NCBI RefSeq assembly: GCF_037893185.1
Contig: NZ_CP140772.1
Coordinates: forward strand, 5,766,001-5,830,000
Source: Chitinophaga sp. 180180018-3
GTDB taxonomy: Bacteria; Bacteroidota; Bacteroidia; Chitinophagales; Chitinophagaceae
DNA: 64,000 nucleotides
Reading direction: 5' to 3'
Positions 9,004 through 17,735 of this stretch are shown here, one piece after another; the stretch's first letter is position 1, and each line of letters opens with the position of its first letter. The notes beneath the pieces were generated by a model, which was not told where the DNA came from, searched no databases, and saw nothing but the letters and a program-made list of their open reading frames with translations. A program made the position numbers and the translations under genes.

Positions 9004-9117
9004 GATATTTTGATGCTCAGATCGTACCATATTTTGTTATATAACTGCGATAAGCTAGATGGTATACCTATCGAAAATATGCGAATCAATACATTTCCGA
9101 GAAAGCTGAAAATAAAT
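9004..9117 (+). pseudogene. Decayed C-terminal remnant of the thioredoxin-like gene
   Basis: TATTTTGATGCTCAGATCG and the following bases encode YFDAQIVPYFVI then a stop, matching YFDAQIVPYLAIY of the intact gene at 7659-8198 (copy position 8085). The rest is frameshifted but still aligns with the parent sequence up to its stop. It is the left border of duplication copy 2. Confidence 0.75.
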
Positions 9118-9245
9118 TATGTGCAACATAATGTGAACTCGTACATACGATTTCACAAATGGGGAAGCTGAAAACCATTATAAAAGAGTAAGCAATTCAC
9201 AAAAATCCTAAAGTTTAGCTTTTTTACTAAAAAGCAAAATTCACC

Positions 9246-9536
9246 ATGAAAAAAGCAAAACTTACGTTGACGGTGATAGCTATTCTTGCAATAATTGGAG
9301 CCGCCGCGGCATTCAACGCTAACAGGCAACTTAACACTTTCTATGCTTATGGCTCCACTAATACAACTACATCTCCGGGAGGCCCAATAATTCCAGTTAC
9401 CGGTTGTGTAATTCCCTCTCAAATAAGCTCTACAACTTCTCCTGGATCGGGTATTACAATACCCTACTCCAGTGCTTTCAATTCAGCTGTTAGACATCCT
9501 GCTCTCTGCATAGCTGAAGTAGTGCAAACTCCCTGA
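9246..9536 (+). CDS. Exported two-cysteine peptide paralog 3 (96 aa)
   Basis: Signal peptide MKKAKLTLTVIAILAIIGAA-AA followed by FNANRQLNTFYAYGSTNTTT, PGGP, TGC (C54), YSSAFNSAVR and LC (C88), ending VVQTP. Length and cysteine spacing are identical to the 8329 paralog, and differences between them are mostly conservative, so the frame has stayed under selection since the tandem duplication while the flanking gene fragments decayed. That contrast is good evidence that the short frame is a real gene. Function unknown; see the 5521 entry for the shared motifs. Confidence 0.8.
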   Translation: MKKAKLTLTVIAILAIIGAAAAFNANRQLNTFYAYGSTNTTTSPGGPIIPVTGCVIPSQISSTTSPGSGITIPYSSAFNSAVRHPALCIAEVVQTP

Positions 9537-9596
9537 TTAAGGTAAAATCAAAGAGAAGGAAGTAAATACCTGTATCTTATAACCATTAACAGAAAA

Positions 9597-9629
9597 CAAC
9601 CGGCCTATTCACAGTCAATAAGCCGGTTG
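9597..9629. terminator. Bidirectional terminator between peptide 3 and the S9 peptidase
   Basis: CAACCGGCCTATT and AATAAGCCGGTTG form a 13-bp stem with one G-T wobble and a 7-base loop. AAAA precedes it and TAATATTTTTAA follows it, so it can serve the plus-strand peptide and, although more than 250 bases away, the convergent peptidase. It is the copy-2 counterpart of the hairpin at 8684. Confidence 0.6.
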
Positions 9630-9883
9630 TAATATTTTTAAGTATATAAAGAGTTTTTTGCAGATGGTCATTAAATGTATGCTTTATATTTAGATCGCGC
9701 CTGATTATTCTTGGCATTTAACTGTTATCGAATAATTCTTTCAAATTCTTTAAAGATAATTTACAAATAAGGTAACTCATCTTTTCTCAACTAACTTTCC
9801 TTATCTATAGATAAAGTAATCTGTCACAGTATTTCAATACAATTATATACCTATAGGCTTCGAACATTCCAATGTAATAACAG

Positions 9884-12574
9884 TTATTGGGCTAACAATG
9901 ATGTTGAATCTACCTCAAATCCGTTACTATCTCTTTTTAATTGTTCTTTCCTGCTTTGAGTCATCCAAATTGGCGCTGGAAGTCCTTTCAGGTAGTGATC
10001 AAAAAATTGTCTGATCCGAATCGACAAATCAACGGCAGATTCTCCCTGAACTCCATGGCTTCCGTCTGTATACTCTAACAACCACACCTTCTTTCTTAAT
10101 CTACGCAAAGAAATAAAAAACTCAACAGCTTGAGAAAAACTACAGAGCCCATCATTTGTGGTATGCATCAAAAGGAGTGGTGTTGTAACATTTTTAACTG
10201 AAAAGATTGCGGAATTTTCAATGTATTTACTTGGATTTTTTGCTAGGCTCTCTCCGATACGCATTACTCCAAATTCGAGCAACCCTTGCGTATTAGCACT
10301 CTGATTATCCGGAATACTCCCATATGCGCTAACTAAATCCGACAAGGAAGATGCGGAATAAGCAGCAGCAAATAAGTTGCTATGAGTTACAATATAATTG
10401 GTTTCAATCCCTCCCAAGCTACATCCGCCAATTCCCATTCTACTTTTGTCTATAAATGAAAAATGAGACATATAATTTGCTGCAGACGTCACCGCTTCCA
10501 AAGCCCCGCGCATGGGGAAACCAATCTCATAGTCAATATCCGGAGTAAACACGAGATAACCATTACTAACAAACGTCGGGATATTAATTTCACAGCCGCT
10601 AGTTATTATCTCAGGTAAAATATATTCATTTAATGAATAAGATAATTTTTCATAATACTGAAAAATTATCGGGTATTTTTTATTTGGATCAAAATTTTCA
10701 GGCTTATATAATACTCCTTGACCAACGCTACCGTCGCCTCTGGTCCAGGTATGCAGTTCAGTAGTATACCAGTTATAATTCTGTTCAGGATATACATTGC
10801 TCAATTGCCTGAATTTCTTAAAATCAGAGGTATAATAATAATTAGGGCTTTCATTTGCCTTCATTCTTGTCACTAAATATTTCTCGCAACCAGTTGCACG
10901 AATTGGGTAGATTCCTTTATTTACAGTATACTTGTTGTTTATCAGTTGATAGATGTAATCTCCCATAGTTAACAAAACAGGATCTCCCAGTTCTGAAATC
11001 CTTTTTCTAAAATAACCATTCTTCTTGTCCGATAAATTTAATGCGTTTAATATAAGCGATTCGTTTTCAGAAACTACATACCTTCCCCTGCTTCGAAGCC
11101 CGAGGTAAAATACAATATCATTTTTCGATCCAAAACCGTTTGTAATATTAACCGGATGATTTAGCCCTTTCAAATCTACTCGCCATATATCAAATTTATC
11201 ATATAACAAAACAAAATCATCATCATCTTGCCAAGCCGCCACTCCTCTCGGGGCTGCATTAAAATCTTCCCAGCAATAATCCGCCCAATTAGTCTTCACT
11301 CCTTCCGTAATATAATGATATTGTCTGGTAGCAATCTCATAACTTATATAACCTTTCAATTTCCTATTAAAAAAAACAACATATCTTCCCGTTCTAGACA
11401 TCACCGGCAGGACAATATCTTTCAGATAACCCAGTGTCACCTCATTGCCTTTCTTCATAAATTTCAGGACATAGTATATCCTAGCAGAATCATTCCATCC
11501 TTCTTCACACACGTCCCCGTCACCGCTTCTTCTCTCAAGTAAAAGTACATCATTGTTGTAGTCCTCGCCAATTATCCGTTCTCTTTCTCCATTCACCTTT
11601 ACTATAGTACTATCTTCTATATCAAGCAAATTAATATCCATCGAAAATATATCATTATGTTTTACTGGTAATTCTTTTAGCCGCTCATCGAGATAACTCC
11701 ATAGATTCATAGTCGATTTTACACGTTTAAACGATGTTTCCTCTTTTCTTCGAGTATTAAAAGAAAAATATCTATTTTCATCCCCAATTGGAAACAGTGA
11801 GAAAATTTCAGCTGTATTGCCTATTCTATTGTCTCCTTCAGCAATAACCATAAATAGGCCTCGTTTTTCGTTATAGCACCAAATAGAATTCCAATTATCA
11901 GACTTATTTGAAATCAAGAGTAGAATTCTTGAGCACGTTGCATTATAATTTACTTCCTTCAGTCCGTTTCCCTTCCAAATAATTGTCTCCTTGATATCTG
12001 CCAGGTTCACTAAATCTATCATTTCACCTTTTTCTGTCGCATTATACTCGACTTTCAAAATAAGTTTTTTCTTATCCTCACTAAATTGAAATTCTTCAAC
12101 ACCCAAATAACTCTTATGAAGACCCGACTTAATATTTAACAGTACAACTTCATTTCTTCGGTTTCTATAAGCAATCCAGCTAGCATCTTTAGAAGCATTT
12201 AACTTAAACTCCGTAACATCTGGGATCGTGGTCTCGTGATGGCCTCCTAACTTAAGAATTACTAAAGAGTCCCCAGGTTTTAACAACACAATTGATTTAC
12301 TGTCACCAGTAAAGATCCCCAATCCACAAGGAGTTACCTTTTTCTCCCACTTCCCCTCGCATTGTTTAATGACTAGTGTACATTGATGCAAAGGTTCATT
12401 GTTAACAACATAGCTCATATACATTCCATTATCAGATATAGATGCGTCACCAACGGATGCCCATTTATCATGAGACAAAGAATTAATAACCGGCTTTGTC
12501 TGCTGCCCCTGAGCGTTTATGCTCATTAACAAAACAAAAAGTAGGATTATTCTAAAAATATTACACACTTTCAT
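9884..12574 (-). CDS. Secreted S9-family (prolyl oligopeptidase-like) serine peptidase
   Basis: 896 aa, signal peptide MKVCNIFRIILLFVLLMSINA-QGQQ. Residues about 30-620 look like a degenerate beta-propeller. The C-terminal alpha/beta hydrolase domain holds the nucleophile elbow GIGGCSLGG (Ser719), an Asp in LLLMHTTNDGLC and a His in EYTDGSHGV, the complete S9 triad. S9 enzymes cleave oligopeptides, often after proline or with a dipeptidyl-peptidase preference. The three neighbouring exported peptides contain several prolines and end in VP or TP, so they or their precursors are possible substrates; this is inference. It converges on the peptide cluster and is divergent from the SusC gene, sharing its 297-base promoter region. 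AT-rich like its neighbours. Confidence 0.85.
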   Translation of the reverse strand: MKVCNIFRIILLFVLLMSINAQGQQTKPVINSLSHDKWASVGDASISDNGMYMSYVVNNEPLHQCTLVIKQCEGKWEKKVTPCGLGIFTGDSKSIVLLKPGDSLVILKLGGHHETTIPDVTEFKLNASKDASWIAYRNRRNEVVLLNIKSGLHKSYLGVEEFQFSEDKKKLILKVEYNATEKGEMIDLVNLADIKETIIWKGNGLKEVNYNATCSRILLLISNKSDNWNSIWCYNEKRGLFMVIAEGDNRIGNTAEIFSLFPIGDENRYFSFNTRRKEETSFKRVKSTMNLWSYLDERLKELPVKHNDIFSMDINLLDIEDSTIVKVNGERERIIGEDYNNDVLLLERRSGDGDVCEEGWNDSARIYYVLKFMKKGNEVTLGYLKDIVLPVMSRTGRYVVFFNRKLKGYISYEIATRQYHYITEGVKTNWADYCWEDFNAAPRGVAAWQDDDDFVLLYDKFDIWRVDLKGLNHPVNITNGFGSKNDIVFYLGLRSRGRYVVSENESLILNALNLSDKKNGYFRKRISELGDPVLLTMGDYIYQLINNKYTVNKGIYPIRATGCEKYLVTRMKANESPNYYYTSDFKKFRQLSNVYPEQNYNWYTTELHTWTRGDGSVGQGVLYKPENFDPNKKYPIIFQYYEKLSYSLNEYILPEIITSGCEINIPTFVSNGYLVFTPDIDYEIGFPMRGALEAVTSAANYMSHFSFIDKSRMGIGGCSLGGIETNYIVTHSNLFAAAYSASSLSDLVSAYGSIPDNQSANTQGLLEFGVMRIGESLAKNPSKYIENSAIFSVKNVTTPLLLMHTTNDGLCSFSQAVEFFISLRRLRKKVWLLEYTDGSHGVQGESAVDLSIRIRQFFDHYLKGLPAPIWMTQSRKEQLKRDSNGFEVDSTSLLAQ

Positions 12575-12871
12575 TTCTAAACAGTTTGGAATTTCTTAAC
12601 TCTGTATTACTAGCAGATAATTTATGTAAAACAACTGCATCTATTCCGCAATCAACCACATTTATTCTCGATCGTTGCCCCAAAATCATTATCCAGGATT
12701 ATCTCCAATACGTCAAGCATTAATACAAGTCACCTTTCTAAAAAGTACCATGCAACAGATATAAAAAATCGCTGAGACCTAAAATAAATACGATCTATAG
12801 TACTGACGATACACTTAGAGTGTAGAATAATATATAACAGTCTTCTTCCTGTTTCGCATAAAATAGTTCTT
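12575..12871. promoter_or_regulatory. Divergent promoter region with composite CTATAGTAC/GTGTA motif
   Basis: The gap between the S9 peptidase and susC contains CTATAGTAC at 12795-12803, then 16 bases, GTGTA at 12820-12824 and AATATATAACA. The same arrangement occurs twice before the AraC-type regulator (20517-20545 and 20578-20605), with spacers of 15 and 14 bases. TACACTTAGAGTGTA at 12810-12824 is itself a short palindrome. It lies about 50-75 bases before the susC start codon. No gene is seen in this stretch. Confidence 0.5.
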
Positions 12872-15800
12872 ATGAGAAAAAAAATAAAACCTACGACACT
12901 TATGATAAAACATATAGTAATATATATTCTAGTCAATTTACACGCATTTACACAAATCAAAGCCGAAGTAACACGACAGGCACCCAGGATTACCATTGCA
13001 GGCAATAACATGCCAATAGAAGTTATATTCAATAAAATCAAGGAGCAAACGGGATTTACTGTCATTAATAATTTATCAGAGACACAACTAGATAAAGAAA
13101 AAAAAATAACTATCAACTTCCATAATGCAGAAATATCAGAAGTCATGAAGGTACTTCTCGGCGAACAAAAAAATCTAACCTTCACATTAATAGATTCGCA
13201 AATCATTATTCATAAAAACAAACATCTCCCATCGGAATTTGCTACACCTTCAGATACAATTCCCAACGCGGAAAAACTCTATGGAAAGATAACTGACATT
13301 GATGGTATGCCCATCCCTGGCGCTTCTATTAAATTAAAAAACACCAAGTCAGGCGCTATATCAAATGTTGATGGAAGATTTGCATTATCTGGTTTTACCA
13401 GTGGATCGATGATATCCGTTACTTGCATTGGATATGAATCCAAAGAAGTAACGGTCAAAGAGAAGAATATTTTCATTCAACTGAAAAATCACACCAATCT
13501 TCTAGATGAACGGGTAATTATTGCATACGGCAGTACTACCAAGCGATTCAATACCGGAAATATCAACGGGTTAAAAGCTTCTGATATTGAAAAACAACCA
13601 GTAAGCAATCCCCTGGCTGCTTTACAAGGACGCCTCCCAGGTGTATATATTAGTCCGGCAAGTGGGTTGGCGGGATCTGGCATGACTATACGAATACAGG
13701 GTATAAATAGTTTTTATAATGGTAGTGACCCTTACTTCGTGATTGACGGAGTTCCGTATGTTTCCCAGCTTCTTCCCACAAAGAATACAATAACCGGAAC
13801 ATCTGGAGTTTCGGGAGTCTCCGGTAATCCTCTCAATTATATAAATCCCGCTGATATCGAAAGTATAGAAGTGCTGAAAGATGCAGATGCAACAGCAATT
13901 TATGGCTCCCGGGCTGCAAATGGGGCTGTACTTATTACAACCAAAAAAGGGAAACCTGGTCCCCTTGCAATATTCGCTCAGTTTGAGCAAGGATGGTCAA
14001 AAGTACCTCGCAAAATGAGCGTTCTTAACAACAAACAATACCTAGAAATGCGTAAAGAGGCACTTAGAAATGACGGCAAAACTCCGGGGTCTTTTGATTG
14101 GGACTTAAATGGCACCTGGGATACTACACGTAATATTGATTGGCAAAAAGAGCTAATCGGAGGAACTGCAGGATATACAAATGCCCAGGTAAATATCTCT
14201 GGAGGAAGTCCGTTAATTCAATTTCAGGCAGGTGGAGGATATCGTAAAGAAACGAATGTATTTCCGGGCTCTTATTCTGATACCAAAGGCAGCGCTCATA
14301 TTTCAGTTAACAGCAACTCGGGAGACAATAAGCTAAAAGCCCAGGTTACCGGGTCATTTACATTTGATAACAATGGGCTTCCACAAGTTGATTTTACCAG
14401 CGCGGCACTCACATTATCACCGGTAGCCCCCCCCCTCTATACATCCAATGGGCTAGTCAACTGGGCACCCAATCCGACCAGATCAAGTACTTTCTTTTCA
14501 AATCCAGTTGGCAAGCTTGGAGTAAAAACCGTAAATAAAACAAGTAATCTACTAAGTAATATGATGCTTAGCTATGAATTTCTTCCCGGACTGCTCGTTA
14601 AAACCAGTCTTGGCTATAATAGCTTGTACACAACTGAAACCGCCTTAAATCCCACAAGTGCAATGCCTCCTGAGTACGCCAGGTATTTCTCTAATAGCAG
14701 CAATTTTATATTTAATCGTATCAATTCATGGATAGTCGAGCCCCAAATGGAATACAATCATCATATTCTTGATGGTAGTCTTAAGGCATTAATCGGTTAT
14801 ACTATCTCGCAACAAAATAGTGATCAGCAGAATATTTTCGCCGTCGGCTTCCCCAATGAGCTGGTTATGCAAAATCTTGGCGCAGCTACCAAACTAACGG
14901 GATCAAACCTTAACTCCATATACAAATACAATGCTATATATGCCCGAATTACCTACAATTGGTTAAACAAATACATTATAAATTTAACTTCCCGAAGAGA
15001 TGGCAGTTCTCGTTTCGGATCTCAAAATAGTTTCCACAATTTTGGAGCTATCGGACTTGCATGGATTTTTACTGAAGAACCATTTATTCATTCCCTTATT
15101 CCTATTCTTAGCTATGGTAAACTAAGAGGAAGTTATGGTACTACAGGAAATGACCAAATAGGAGATTATAACTACATGGATACTTATGTTCCTGTTATTG
15201 TACAGGGTCCTCCCTATCAAAATTCCTTAGGTTTAACTCCCAACCAACTAACCAATCCATATCTTCAATGGGAGTCTACAAAAAAACTCCAATTTGGAAT
15301 AGAGTTAGGATTTTTAAAAGATGCTATCCTGTTTACAGTAAACTACAATCAAAATAGATCCTCTAATCAATTAATGGGTTTCAACCTACCTTCAATCACC
15401 GGTTTCGGCAATATTACGAGGAATATTCCCGCTACAATCCAAAATAGCGGATGGGAGTTTACTATTACTTCCAATAATATCAAATCTAAAGCATTCTCCT
15501 GGTCAACTAATCTGAACTTAACCATTCCTAAAAGTGTCGTAGCTTCTTACAATGGAGATGACAAAAACAGAACTTTTTTTGTTGGAAAGCCATTATTGTC
15601 CAGCCTTTATCTTGACTTTGCCGGTGTGGACGAAAAAACCGGGCTATATCAATTCAGAGATGCCAAGGGTAACCTAACCAGCAATCCTTCTATTCCTGAT
15701 GATTATATCATACTAAGAAACACTGACACGAAGTTCTATGGAGGGCTTCAAAACACATTCACTTATAGGAATTTTTCACTGGATATATTCCTGCAATTCA

Positions 15801-16210
15801 CCAAGAAACCTGGCAGAGATTTCTATAGTTATGGATTCAATCCAACAAATCCAGGATTATTCAATGCCGGACTAAGTAACCAGCCAACTTACATTTTAGA
15901 TAGATGGCAGCATCCTGGGGATAAAGCCGCTACTCAAGAATATACCAGCAACTACGTAAATATGTTAAACCTGTCAAACAGCACTGCTGTTCTAACCGAT
16001 GCGTCTTTTATAAAACTAAAAAATATCTCTCTTTCATGGAGGTTACCTGATTCTTGGAATAAAAGAATCCACACACAAGAAATAAGAATCTTCTCCAATG
16101 CACAAAATATATTAACACTAACGAAATATAAAGGATTAGATCCCGAAATCCAATCCATGTCGCTTCCACCACTTCGAACAATTGTATTCGGATGTCGTGT
16201 GACTTTATAA
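12872..16210 (+). CDS. SusC/RagA-type TonB-linked outer-membrane transporter with STN domain
   Basis: 1112 aa. After the leader (cleavage near TQIKA-E) come an STN secretin/TonB short domain (residues about 40-115, MPIEVIFNKIKEQTGFTV), a CarboxypepD_reg domain (about 130-205, YGKITDIDGMPIPGASIKL), a TonB plug (about 215-360, with LQGRLPGVYI, DPYFVIDGVPY and ESIEVLKDADATAIYGSRAA) and the barrel. The STN domain usually talks to a FecR anti-sigma protein, but no fecR or sigma gene is present in this block. It imports a SusD-captured ligand across the outer membrane with TonB energy. It is followed 30 bases later by its susD. AT-rich composition matches the island. Confidence 0.93.
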   Translation: MRKKIKPTTLMIKHIVIYILVNLHAFTQIKAEVTRQAPRITIAGNNMPIEVIFNKIKEQTGFTVINNLSETQLDKEKKITINFHNAEISEVMKVLLGEQKNLTFTLIDSQIIIHKNKHLPSEFATPSDTIPNAEKLYGKITDIDGMPIPGASIKLKNTKSGAISNVDGRFALSGFTSGSMISVTCIGYESKEVTVKEKNIFIQLKNHTNLLDERVIIAYGSTTKRFNTGNINGLKASDIEKQPVSNPLAALQGRLPGVYISPASGLAGSGMTIRIQGINSFYNGSDPYFVIDGVPYVSQLLPTKNTITGTSGVSGVSGNPLNYINPADIESIEVLKDADATAIYGSRAANGAVLITTKKGKPGPLAIFAQFEQGWSKVPRKMSVLNNKQYLEMRKEALRNDGKTPGSFDWDLNGTWDTTRNIDWQKELIGGTAGYTNAQVNISGGSPLIQFQAGGGYRKETNVFPGSYSDTKGSAHISVNSNSGDNKLKAQVTGSFTFDNNGLPQVDFTSAALTLSPVAPPLYTSNGLVNWAPNPTRSSTFFSNPVGKLGVKTVNKTSNLLSNMMLSYEFLPGLLVKTSLGYNSLYTTETALNPTSAMPPEYARYFSNSSNFIFNRINSWIVEPQMEYNHHILDGSLKALIGYTISQQNSDQQNIFAVGFPNELVMQNLGAATKLTGSNLNSIYKYNAIYARITYNWLNKYIINLTSRRDGSSRFGSQNSFHNFGAIGLAWIFTEEPFIHSLIPILSYGKLRGSYGTTGNDQIGDYNYMDTYVPVIVQGPPYQNSLGLTPNQLTNPYLQWESTKKLQFGIELGFLKDAILFTVNYNQNRSSNQLMGFNLPSITGFGNITRNIPATIQNSGWEFTITSNNIKSKAFSWSTNLNLTIPKSVVASYNGDDKNRTFFVGKPLLSSLYLDFAGVDEKTGLYQFRDAKGNLTSNPSIPDDYIILRNTDTKFYGGLQNTFTYRNFSLDIFLQFTKKPGRDFYSYGFNPTNPGLFNAGLSNQPTYILDRWQHPGDKAATQEYTSNYVNMLNLSNSTAVLTDASFIKLKNISLSWRLPDSWNKRIHTQEIRIFSNAQNILTLTKYKGLDPEIQSMSLPPLRTIVFGCRVTL

Positions 16211-16240
16211 ACGGTAGACAATATTGTTAAAACTGATCAT

Positions 16241-17680
16241 ATGAATTTCCAAGCTATCATAAAAAAAAGGGCTCGCCTTAGTATATTTTTAATGCTAATT
16301 ACATTTGCTTTTACTGATATAAACTGCAAAAAAGCAATTGATGTAAATACTCCAACCACCAGCATTGACAGTAAAAATGTTTATACCAACAATAAAACAG
16401 CAGCAGCAGTTCTTACAGGTATTTATGCAGGAATTAGCACCAATACACCCCTCTCTCAGGATTTGGTTTCCATCGGTCTTAGAACAGGTCTTTCCAGCGA
16501 TGAATTGGTCCTTTATAGCGGATCAGATGATCAATCATTAAGAACGTACTATCAAAATAATTTAAGCCCATCGGAGATGGTATCTCTTTGGCAAATATTG
16601 TATAACAAACTATATGTAATCAATGCTGCAATAGAGGGTCTAAATAATTCAACAGGTCTCGATCCATCGTTAAAAAAGCAATTGCAAGGGGAAGCCAAAT
16701 TTATGAGAGCATTCGTTTTGTTTTACCTGACTAATTTATATGGGGATATTCCTCTTGTAACCAGTATTGACTATACGGTCAACTATGTTCTGTCAAGAAG
16801 CTCCCAACAACAAGTATTTGTACAAATCATATCCGATCTCAAAGAATCTCAAAATCTATTATCATCCGATTACTTAGATGGAACAATACTATCCAATACT
16901 AAAGAAAGGGTAAGACCGACCAAATGGGCTGCCATCGCTTTACTAGCCAGATGCTATCTATATACGCATGATTGGGAAAATGCAGAATCTCAGGCCAATT
17001 TTGTCATAAACAATACCGCACTTTATAATTTAGAGTCCCTGGATAGAACCTTCTTGATGAATAATAGAGAAGCAATCTGGCAGCTACAACCAGTTAACCA
17101 AGGGGCGAATACTGAAGATGCAAAAACATACATTATCCCACCAGAAGGCCTGGGCTTCCTAAATCCTGTATACTTAAGTGACCACCTGCTCAATAGTTTT
17201 GAGCTTGGGGATCAACGAAAATCAAAATGGATTGATACAATTACATCCGGAGGAACGCTTTACTATTTTGTATATAAGTATAAATCTGCAGTATTCAATG
17301 CCCCCGTTACAGAATATCACACAATATTCCGATTAGCGGAACAATATCTGATTCGGGCAGAAGCGAGAGCGCAACAAAACAATATCAACGGTGCATTGGA
17401 GGATGTAAATACCATTCGAAAAAGGGCGCAGCTAAATCCACTAAATATCAGTAACAAGGATGATCTGTTAACGGCCATTTACCACGAACGACAAGTTGAG
17501 TTATTTACTGAATGGGGGCATCGGTGGTTCGATCTGAAAAGAACTCAAACAGTCAATGGAATCATGTCGAAAGTCACTCCTGAAAAGGGAGGAACATGGA
17601 GTCCTAACTGGCAGTTTTATCCAATACCGGCTAATGACATCAAAATTGATGGTAACCTAATTCAAAATCCGGGATATTAA
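16241..17680 (+). CDS. RagB/SusD-family outer-membrane lipoprotein
   Basis: 479 aa, signal sequence with a probable lipobox ending DINC (Cys29). Typical SusD features are the helical TPR-like repeats (LQGEAKFMRAFVLFYLTNLY and GDIPLV), the LARCYLYTHDWENAESQA repeat, the late ERQVELFTEWGHRWFDLKRT signature and the terminal FYPIPANDIKIDGNLIQNPGY. It partners the SusC gene 30 bases upstream. The ligand is not identifiable; the neighbours argue for either a glycan (GH2 gene next) or a peptide (S9 peptidase on the other side). Confidence 0.93.
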   Translation: MNFQAIIKKRARLSIFLMLITFAFTDINCKKAIDVNTPTTSIDSKNVYTNNKTAAAVLTGIYAGISTNTPLSQDLVSIGLRTGLSSDELVLYSGSDDQSLRTYYQNNLSPSEMVSLWQILYNKLYVINAAIEGLNNSTGLDPSLKKQLQGEAKFMRAFVLFYLTNLYGDIPLVTSIDYTVNYVLSRSSQQQVFVQIISDLKESQNLLSSDYLDGTILSNTKERVRPTKWAAIALLARCYLYTHDWENAESQANFVINNTALYNLESLDRTFLMNNREAIWQLQPVNQGANTEDAKTYIIPPEGLGFLNPVYLSDHLLNSFELGDQRKSKWIDTITSGGTLYYFVYKYKSAVFNAPVTEYHTIFRLAEQYLIRAEARAQQNNINGALEDVNTIRKRAQLNPLNISNKDDLLTAIYHERQVELFTEWGHRWFDLKRTQTVNGIMSKVTPEKGGTWSPNWQFYPIPANDIKIDGNLIQNPGY

Positions 17681-17735
17681 TTAAAAAAATTGAAAAGAAA
17701 TAATATATATGAAGGGAAAATACGATTTAACCATT

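Larger units (their letters stand above)
8085..9905. repeat. Old tandem duplication of about 0.92 kb (two copies)
   Basis: Copy 1 (about 8085-8990) and copy 2 (about 9006-9905) align along their whole length: the 3' end of the thioredoxin gene, the leader before the peptide, the peptide gene, an inverted repeat with CCGGC/GCCGG arms, a shared TTATCGAATAAT stretch, a shared AAGTAATCTGTCACA stretch, and the 3' end of the S9 peptidase. The offset is 917-921 bases. The leader is nearly identical (AGAGTAAGCAATTCACAAA, then CTAAAGTTTAGCTTTTT, then CTAAAAAGCAAAATTCACC). Each copy retains one decayed gene end: the peptidase tail in copy 1 and the thioredoxin tail in copy 2. Confidence 0.85.

Noticed and set aside
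9153..9422. 89-aa minus-strand frame over the third peptide
   Set aside because: Opposite strand of a conserved paralog with matching leader; a shadow frame.
8329..9536. Peptides as double-glycine-leader bacteriocins
   Set aside because: The GG in copy 2 is within an ordinary Sec-type signal peptide, is absent in the paralogs, and no C39 peptidase/ABC transporter gene is nearby.
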